Below are positions 33,767-38,207 of a DNA stretch of 38,207 nucleotides, piece by piece. This stretch comes from Roseicella frigidaeris. Its GTDB lineage: Bacteria; Pseudomonadota; Alphaproteobacteria; Acetobacterales; Acetobacteraceae. The translations under genes and the position numbers were made by a program. Location of the stretch: NCBI RefSeq assembly GCF_003258945.1, contig NZ_QLIX01000034.1, positions 1-38,207 on the forward strand, read 5' to 3'. Position 1 is the stretch's first letter. Each line of letters begins with the position of its first letter. The notes under the pieces are model-generated. The model searched no databases and had not been told where the DNA came from. It worked only from the letters and a program-made list of their open reading frames with translations.

Positions 33767-34640
33767 ATTCGCCACCTGCGACGTCTTCACCGAGCAGCGC
33801 TTCGGCGGCAACCCGCTCGCCGTGGTGTGGGGCGGCGAGGCGCTGGATGGCGCCGCGATGCAGCGCGTCGCGCGCGAGTTCAACCTCTCCGAGACCGTCT
33901 TCGTCCTGCCGCCGGAGGCTGCCGGCGCCGCGGCGCGGATCCGCATCTTCACCCCCGGGGCGGAGCTGCCCTTCGCCGGCCATCCGAATGTCGGCACGGC
34001 GGCGATGCTCGCCCGCCGCCTCGGCTTGGCCGGCGACGGCATCGCCCTCGACCAGGCGGCGGGGCGGGTCGCGGCGCGGCTGCTGCGCGATGCCGGCGGC
34101 GCGGTGACGGGGGCCGAGATCGAGGCGCCGCTGCCCTTCGCCGAGATGGCGCCGCTCGCGCCCGAGGCGGTCGCCGCCTGCCTCGGCCTGCCCGTCGCGG
34201 CGGTGCGCAGCGTGACGCATCCGCCGGTGATCGCCGGCTGCGGCAATCCCTTCGGCTTGGCCGAGCTGGCGGACCCGGCCGCCCTCGCCGCGGCGATGCC
34301 CGATGCCGCCGCCTTCCGCCGCCACCTACCGGCGGACGCGGCGGTCGGCCTGCACCTGCATGTCGCCCTCCCCGATGGCCGGCGCCGGGCGCGGATGTTC
34401 GGCCCGCTGGTCGGGGTGCCGGAAGACCCGGCGACCGGCAGCGCCACGGTCGCGCTGGCCGGGCTGCTGCTGCGGGCGGGCGGCGGGGAGCGCCTGTCGC
34501 TCGAGATCGAGCAGGGCATCGAGATGGGCCGCCCCTCCCGCCTCGCCGCCCGCGCCTGGCGGGCCGGCGACGGCGCCATCCGTTGCGCGGTCGGCGGCGG
34601 CGTGGTGCCGGTCTCGGAGGGGTGGATCAGCGTCGGTTGA
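33756..34640 (+). CDS. PhzF-family isomerase-like protein (paralogue 2)
   Basis: 294 residues from ATG 33756, with GCGGAGG 8 nt upstream, inside the thiE coding end. Same family as the gene at 10424: '[18 protein letters not shown]', catalytic Glu46 in NLSETVF, '[15 protein letters not shown]', '[24 protein letters not shown]', '[11 protein letters not shown]'. The shared text shows the two are close paralogues. Translational coupling to thiE hints at a role tied to thiamine or a related metabolite, which is inference. The natural substrate is unknown. Confidence 0.9.
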   Translation: MRLEFATCDVFTEQRFGGNPLAVVWGGEALDGAAMQRVAREFNLSETVFVLPPEAAGAAARIRIFTPGAELPFAGHPNVGTAAMLARRLGLAGDGIALDQAAGRVAARLLRDAGGAVTGAEIEAPLPFAEMAPLAPEAVAACLGLPVAAVRSVTHPPVIAGCGNPFGLAELADPAALAAAMPDAAAFRRHLPADAAVGLHLHVALPDGRRRARMFGPLVGVPEDPATGSATVALAGLLLRAGGGERLSLEIEQGIEMGRPSRLAARAWRAGDGAIRCAVGGGVVPVSEGWISVG

Positions 34641-34668
34641 GCCGGTCGGGCGGCGCGCAGCGGAGGGG

Positions 34669-35397
34669 ATGGGATTGGACGAGCTCGGCTTCCACCGCAC
34701 CCTGCACCGGCCGGGCACGCTGCTCGATATCGGCGCGCATGACGGCGCCTTCACCCTGCCCTTCGCCAGCCTGCCGGACAGCCGCGTCCTCGCCTTCGAG
34801 CCGCTGCCGGGCGCCTTCGCCCGGTTGCGGGCGGCGACCGCGGGGCTCGGCAACGTCACGCTGCGGCCGGAGGCGCTCGGCGCGGCGGAGGGCGAGATCA
34901 CCCTCGCCCTGCCGGTGCTCGACGGCGTGCCGCAGGAGCAATGGGCGAGCACCGCCAAGACCTATGCCGGCCTCGACCCACGCGTGGCCGAGCAGCGGTG
35001 GCAGGTGCCGGTCCGCCGGCTCGACGGCTTCGGGCTCACCGACCTCACCGCGGTGAAGCTCGATGCCGAGGGGGCGGAGTACGAGGTGCTGCGCGGGGCG
35101 CGCGAGACGCTGCTCCGCTGCCGCCCCATCCTCTCGATCGAGATCGAGGAGCGGCACCGGCGGGGCTCCACCTGGGCGGTGCCGGCCTATCTCGACGCGC
35201 TGGGCTACGACGCCTTCTGGGAGTTCTGGGGCGATTGGCAGCCCATGGCGGGCTTCGACCGGGACCGGATGCAGCGGGCGAGCCCGAACCCGGCGGTGTT
35301 CGAGGCCTCCGATCCCTATGTCTTCGTCTTCTACGTCCTGCCGCGCGAATCGGCCGCGGCCATGCTGGCGCAGCTGCGCGCCGCCGAGGCGGGCTGA
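34669..35397 (+). CDS. FkbM-family SAM-dependent methyltransferase
   Basis: 242 residues from ATG 34669, with GGAGGGG just upstream. Rossmann methyltransferase: motif I 'GTLLDIGAHDGAFTLPFA' (SAM-binding Gly loop), acidic end of strand 2 'VLAFEPLPGAFARL', FkbM-typical 'RRLDGFGLTDLTAVKLDAEGAEYEVLRGARETL' (VKxDxEGxE) and 'RPILSIEIEERH'. FkbM enzymes O-methylate sugars or polyketides, and the acceptor here is unknown. There are no glycosyltransferases nearby. It follows PhzF-2 by 28 bp and may belong to the thiE-phzF message. Confidence 0.92.
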   Translation: MGLDELGFHRTLHRPGTLLDIGAHDGAFTLPFASLPDSRVLAFEPLPGAFARLRAATAGLGNVTLRPEALGAAEGEITLALPVLDGVPQEQWASTAKTYAGLDPRVAEQRWQVPVRRLDGFGLTDLTAVKLDAEGAEYEVLRGARETLLRCRPILSIEIEERHRRGSTWAVPAYLDALGYDAFWEFWGDWQPMAGFDRDRMQRASPNPAVFEASDPYVFVFYVLPRESAAAMLAQLRAAEAG

Positions 35398-35447
35398 ACC
35401 GGGGCGGCGGCGCCTCGTTCTGCCGGCGAGGGGCAGGGAGGCACGGC

Positions 35448-35768
35448 ATGGAGGAGATGGCGATCGAACCGGGCATGCCGGTGATCGGCAGCGACGACCA
35501 CCCGGTCGGCCGGGTCGAGCACCGCGACGGCACCTATCTCAAGCTGGCCCGCAGCGAGGCGGCCTCCGGCGGCCGCTACCGCTGGCTGCCCCTCGCCCTG
35601 GTGGCCGGGATCGAGGCGGGCGGGCTGCGCCTCTCGGTCACCGCCGCGGATGCGGCGGCGGCGGCGCTGGACGAGGACGAGGCGCAGCGGCGGATGGCGC
35701 TCGACCCGGATGGCCGGCGGGAATTCGGCCAGCCCGATGATGGCGGCCCGCAGGCCGGGCGGGCCTGA
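35448..35768 (+). CDS. Small PRC-barrel/DUF2171-like protein
   Basis: 106 residues from ATG 35448, with CAGGGAGG upstream. Residues ~8-60, 'GMPVIGSDDHPVGRVEHRDGTYLKLARSE' then 'RWLPLALVAGIEAGGLRLSV', have the layout of a DUF2171 / PRC-barrel-like beta domain (xVxxxDGxxVGxVDxxxGxxIKL). An acidic C-terminal tail ('LDEDEAQRRMALDPDGRREFGQPDDGG') follows. Similar small proteins are abundant in Acetobacteraceae with no known role. It ends in the hairpin-containing spacer before convergent epmA. Confidence 0.6.
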   Translation: MEEMAIEPGMPVIGSDDHPVGRVEHRDGTYLKLARSEAASGGRYRWLPLALVAGIEAGGLRLSVTAADAAAAALDEDEAQRRMALDPDGRREFGQPDDGGPQAGRA

Positions 35769-35825
35769 TACCCGTCGCACGACGCCGCGAAGCCGAGCAA
35801 GCGGGAGGTTTGCGCCCGGCGTTCG

Positions 35826-35856
35826 AGGCGCAGGGCGGTGAAACCGTCCTGCGCCT
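35826..35856. repeat. GCGCAGG-type hairpin between convergent genes, possibly a bidirectional terminator
   Basis: AGGCGCAGGGCGG (35826-35838) pairs with CCGTCCTGCGCCT (35844-35856), 12 of 13 positions, with a TGAAA loop. It matches the hairpin at 205-239 and, in part, 10350-10376. Upstream, 35787-35800 reads CGAAGCCGAGCAA, close to CGAAGCCAAGCAA at the IS110 junction near 38141-38153, so this spacer resembles an unoccupied target of that element. Confidence 0.65.
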
Positions 35857-35881
35857 GGTATGAGGGAGACGCCGCGCGCCC

Positions 35882-36946
35882 TCACGGCGCGAAGGGCAGC
35901 CACTGCACATCCTCGATGCGCCGCGCCCCGGCGGCCAGCATGGCCAGCCGGTCGAAGCCGAGGGCGATGCCGCTGCCCTCCGGCATGCCATGCGCGAGGG
36001 CGGCGAGGAATTCCTCGTCCACCTCCCAGCCCGCCTCGCCGTAGCGGGCGCGGCGTTCCGCCACATCGGCCACGAAGCGGGCGCGCTGCTCGGCCGGATC
36101 GGTCAGCTCGTCGAAGGCATTGGCCAGCTCGATCCCGCCGGCGAAGAGCTCGAAGCGGAGCGCGGCGCGCGGATCGGCCGGGTCGCGCCGGGCGAGCGCG
36201 GCCTGCGGCGCCGGCCAATGGGTGAGGAAGGTGGCGCGCTCGCGGCCGAGGCGCGGCTCCACCCGTTCCAGCAGCAGGCGGAAGAAGAGGTCCTCCCACC
36301 CCTCCCCCGGCCGCGGCGGCAGGCCGATCGCCGCCGCCGCCCGGCCGAGCGCCGCGGCATCGCCCGCCCCCTCCGGCGTCACCGTCGCCAGCAGGTCGAG
36401 GCCGCCGCACCAGCGGCGGAAGGCCTCGGCCATGGAGAGGCGCTCGAAGGGCAGGCGGAGATCGGTCTCGACGCCGCCATGCGCGACCAGGGGCGGGCAG
36501 ACGGCGCGGACGAAATCCTCCGTCTCCCGCATCATGCCCTCGAGGCCGAGGCCCGGCCGGTACCATTCCAGCATGGTGAACTCGGGCGCGTGGCGCGGGC
36601 TCGCCTCGCCGTTGCGCCAGACCCGGGCCAGCTCGAAGACCGGCCCGGCGCCGGCCACCAGCAGCCGCTTCAGGGCGAGCTCGGGCGAGGTCCGCAGCCA
36701 GAGGGTGCGCCGCGTGCCGGCGCCGAGATGCGGCAGGTACTCGCTGCGGAAGGCCTGCAGATGCACCTCCATCCCGGGCACCGGCACCAGGCAGGGGGTC
36801 TCGACCTCGCGGTAGCCGCGGGCCGTGAAGAAGGCGCGGGTCGCGGCGGTGAGGGCGGCGCGGCGCTCGAGGAAGGGCAGCCGGGCGGCGAGGCTCTCGG
36901 GATGCCAGGCCGGGCTGGGCGTGGCGAGGGTGGCCGGGTCGGGCAT
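35882..36946 (-). CDS. epmA: EF-P-lysine lysyltransferase EpmA (GenX/PoxA)
   Basis: 354 residues from ATG 36946, slightly longer than E. coli EpmA (325). It is a truncated class II lysyl-tRNA synthetase core that adds (R)-beta-lysine to a lysine of elongation factor P. Motif 1 region: 'FFTARGYREVETPCLVPVPGMEVHLQAF'. Motif 2: 'FELARVWRNGEASPRHAPEFTMLEWYRPG'. Near the end: 'ELANAFDELTDP' and motif 3 'EGSGIALGFDRLAML'. There is no anticodon-binding domain, as expected. It is divergent from epmB (118 bp apart). Modified EF-P rescues ribosomes at polyproline, of which TolA here is an extreme example. Confidence 0.93.
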   Translation of the reverse strand: MPDPATLATPSPAWHPESLAARLPFLERRAALTAATRAFFTARGYREVETPCLVPVPGMEVHLQAFRSEYLPHLGAGTRRTLWLRTSPELALKRLLVAGAGPVFELARVWRNGEASPRHAPEFTMLEWYRPGLGLEGMMRETEDFVRAVCPPLVAHGGVETDLRLPFERLSMAEAFRRWCGGLDLLATVTPEGAGDAAALGRAAAAIGLPPRPGEGWEDLFFRLLLERVEPRLGRERATFLTHWPAPQAALARRDPADPRAALRFELFAGGIELANAFDELTDPAEQRARFVADVAERRARYGEAGWEVDEEFLAALAHGMPEGSGIALGFDRLAMLAAGARRIEDVQWLPFAP

Positions 36947-37064
36947 GGCGGGCCTGCGGGCGGGGCGTTGACGGGGGGCGATCCGCCGACCCTGCCGCAT
37001 CCCCGGCGGCGCGGCCATCCTGGCGTTCCCGCGGCCGGCCGCCCGGCCTATAGGAGCGGCGATC

Positions 37065-38078
37065 ATGCCCGACGGACCCCTGCCCCGCCCCGAGCGCCCG
37101 GAGCGCACGCTGACGACGCCGGAGGCGTTGCAGGCGGCCGGGCTGATCCCGGCCGCGGCGCTGCCGGGGGCGATGGCGGTCGCCGAACGCTACAGCATCT
37201 CGGTCACCCCCGCCGTCGCCGCGCTGATCGACCCGGCGGATCCGGCCGACCCCATCGGCCGGCAATACCTGCCCGACCCGGCGGAGCTGGCGACGGCGCC
37301 GCACGAGCTGGCCGACCCGACCGCCGACGCGCCGCACAGCCCGGTGCCCGGCGTGGTGCATCGCTATCCGGACCGGGCGCTGCTGAAGCCGCTGCTCGCC
37401 TGCCCGGTCTATTGCCGCTTCTGCTTCCGGCGCGAGGCGGTGGGGCCGGAGGGCGGGGTGCTGGGCGAGGCGGCGCTGGAGGCGGCGCTCGGCTGGTTCG
37501 CCCGCACGCCGGCGGTGCGGGAGGCGATCCTGACCGGCGGCGACCCGCTGATGCTCTCGCCGCGGCGGCTGGGCATGATCCTCGCCCGGCTGGCGGCGCT
37601 GCCGCATATCGAGATCCTGCGCATCCACAGCCGGGTGCCCGTCGCGGCGCCGGAGCGGGTGACGGCGACGCTGGCGGCGGCGCTGGCGGTGGAGACGCCG
37701 CTCTATCTCTGCGTCCACGCCAACCATGCGCGGGAGTTCACCCCCGACGCCATGGCGGCGCTCGGCCGGCTGCACGCCGCGGGCGTGGTACTGCTCGGCC
37801 AGAGCGTGCTGCTGCGCGGGGTGAATGACAGCCCGGAGGCGCTGGAGGCGCTATTCCGCGCCATGCTGCGGGCGCGGGTGAAGCCCTATTACCTGCACCA
37901 GCTCGACCCGGCGCCGGGCACCGCGCGCTTCGCCGTGCCGGTCGAGGAGGGCCGGGCGATCCTGCGGGCGCTGCGTGGCCGGGTGACTGGCCTCGCCTGG
38001 CCGGTCTATGTGCAGGAGCGGCCGGGGGGCGGCGGCAAGGTGCCGCTCGGGCCGGACTACGCGGCGAACGAGGCATAA
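37065..38078 (+). CDS. epmB: EF-P beta-lysylation protein EpmB (lysine 2,3-aminomutase family)
   Basis: 337 residues from ATG 37065, preceded by TAGGAG. It is a radical-SAM, PLP-dependent enzyme converting (S)-alpha-lysine to (R)-beta-lysine for EF-P. The iron-sulfur cluster motif is C-x3-C-x2-C in 'LACPVYCRFCFRREAVG'. Other family text: 'HRYPDRALLKPL', 'EAILTGGDPLMLSPRRL', 'RIHSRVPVAAPERVT', 'YYLHQLDPAPGTARFAVPVEEG' (PLP-binding Lys region). The length agrees with E. coli EpmB (342). The third gene of the set, efp, is not in the window, nor is epmC. Confidence 0.95.
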   Translation: MPDGPLPRPERPERTLTTPEALQAAGLIPAAALPGAMAVAERYSISVTPAVAALIDPADPADPIGRQYLPDPAELATAPHELADPTADAPHSPVPGVVHRYPDRALLKPLLACPVYCRFCFRREAVGPEGGVLGEAALEAALGWFARTPAVREAILTGGDPLMLSPRRLGMILARLAALPHIEILRIHSRVPVAAPERVTATLAAALAVETPLYLCVHANHAREFTPDAMAALGRLHAAGVVLLGQSVLLRGVNDSPEALEALFRAMLRARVKPYYLHQLDPAPGTARFAVPVEEGRAILRALRGRVTGLAWPVYVQERPGGGGKVPLGPDYAANEA

Positions 38079-38080
38079 TA

Positions 38081-38142
38081 CCAACGGCATGAATGCTTCA
38101 TTCGTGCCGAGCGCCCGAACGGGCGCCGCCGCACATGCGGCG
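38081..38142. repeat. REP-like repeat, copy C (inverted relative to copy A)
   Basis: Reading inward from the window end on the minus strand, the order is hairpin 38127-38142 (CGCCGC/GCGGCG, ACAT loop), hairpin 38111-38126 (GCGCCCG/CGGGCGC) and hairpin 38085-38109 (CGGCATGAAT/ATTCGTGCCG). The last two match copies A and B. It begins just after the epmB stop and ends at the IS110 end. Confidence 0.75.
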
Positions 38143-38207
38143 AAGCCAAGCAACTGTCTTTTGTGTGAATGTGGTGTTTTAGGCTGGGGCGTAGGGTTTG
38201 TTGTCGC
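38143..38207 (-). mobile_element. IS110-family element, 3' end (partial, inverted copy of 39-103)
   Basis: Reverse-complementing 38143-38207 reproduces bases 39-103 with a single difference. The transposase C-terminus is on the minus strand with stop TAA at 38179-38181 and the tail D-N-K-P-Y-A-P-A upstream of it, to the window edge. The window therefore ends inside a second copy that faces the first one outward. Confidence 0.7.

Overview
This window is a very GC-rich stretch of bacterial chromosome. Its gene order is that of an alphaproteobacterium, most likely an Acetobacteraceae relative of the Roseomonas type. The evidence is the run yebC-ruvCAB-ybgC-tolQRAB-pal-cpoB-tilS-ftsH-folP-glmM-thiD on one strand, the DUF4164-zapA-(6S locus)-fau-ymdB block, a Bug-type solute receptor, and codons that almost always end in G or C. 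I saw no rRNA, tRNA or CRISPR array, but tRNAs were judged by eye only.

Layout. 1-305: the 3' end of an IS110-family transposase followed by REP-like hairpins. 306-2383: a membrane M48-like protein that has lost its zinc site, then lemA. 2546-4488: a ring-opening (cyanurate/barbiturate type) amidohydrolase facing a divergent, possibly RidA-like gene. 4491-6224: a Kef/YbaL-type antiporter. 6349-9186: an MBL-fold hydrolase, a Bug receptor and a glutathionyl-hydroquinone reductase, probably one transcript. 9327-10343: an AI-2E-family membrane protein. 10424-27833: 17 kb of minus-strand housekeeping genes covering Holliday-junction resolution, the Tol-Pal envelope machine, lysidine tRNA modification, FtsH proteolysis, folate, aminosugar and thiamine synthesis, ending in a PhzF-like gene. 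28023-31526: an FMN-binding-type protein, a 74-residue orphan with its own promoter, and the ymdB/fau/zapA/DUF4164 block with a candidate 6S RNA. 31595-35768: an unknown protein, class I fructose-bisphosphate aldolase, thiE, a second PhzF-like gene, an FkbM methyltransferase and a small DUF2171-like protein. 35882-38078: divergent epmA and epmB, which modify elongation factor P. 38081-38207: REP hairpins and the same IS110 end, now inverted.

Most of the window is conserved core genome. The least explained parts are: (1) the matching inverted IS110 ends, which bracket the whole window and are joined to REP-like hairpins; (2) at least three families of dispersed intergenic hairpins; (3) the pseudo-peptidase/LemA pair; (4) two PhzF paralogues, each beside a thiamine gene; (5) a TilS whose PP-loop Asp is His; (6) a structured non-coding stretch between zapA and fau. 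I did not find a clear, previously undescribed multi-gene defence or metabolic system.
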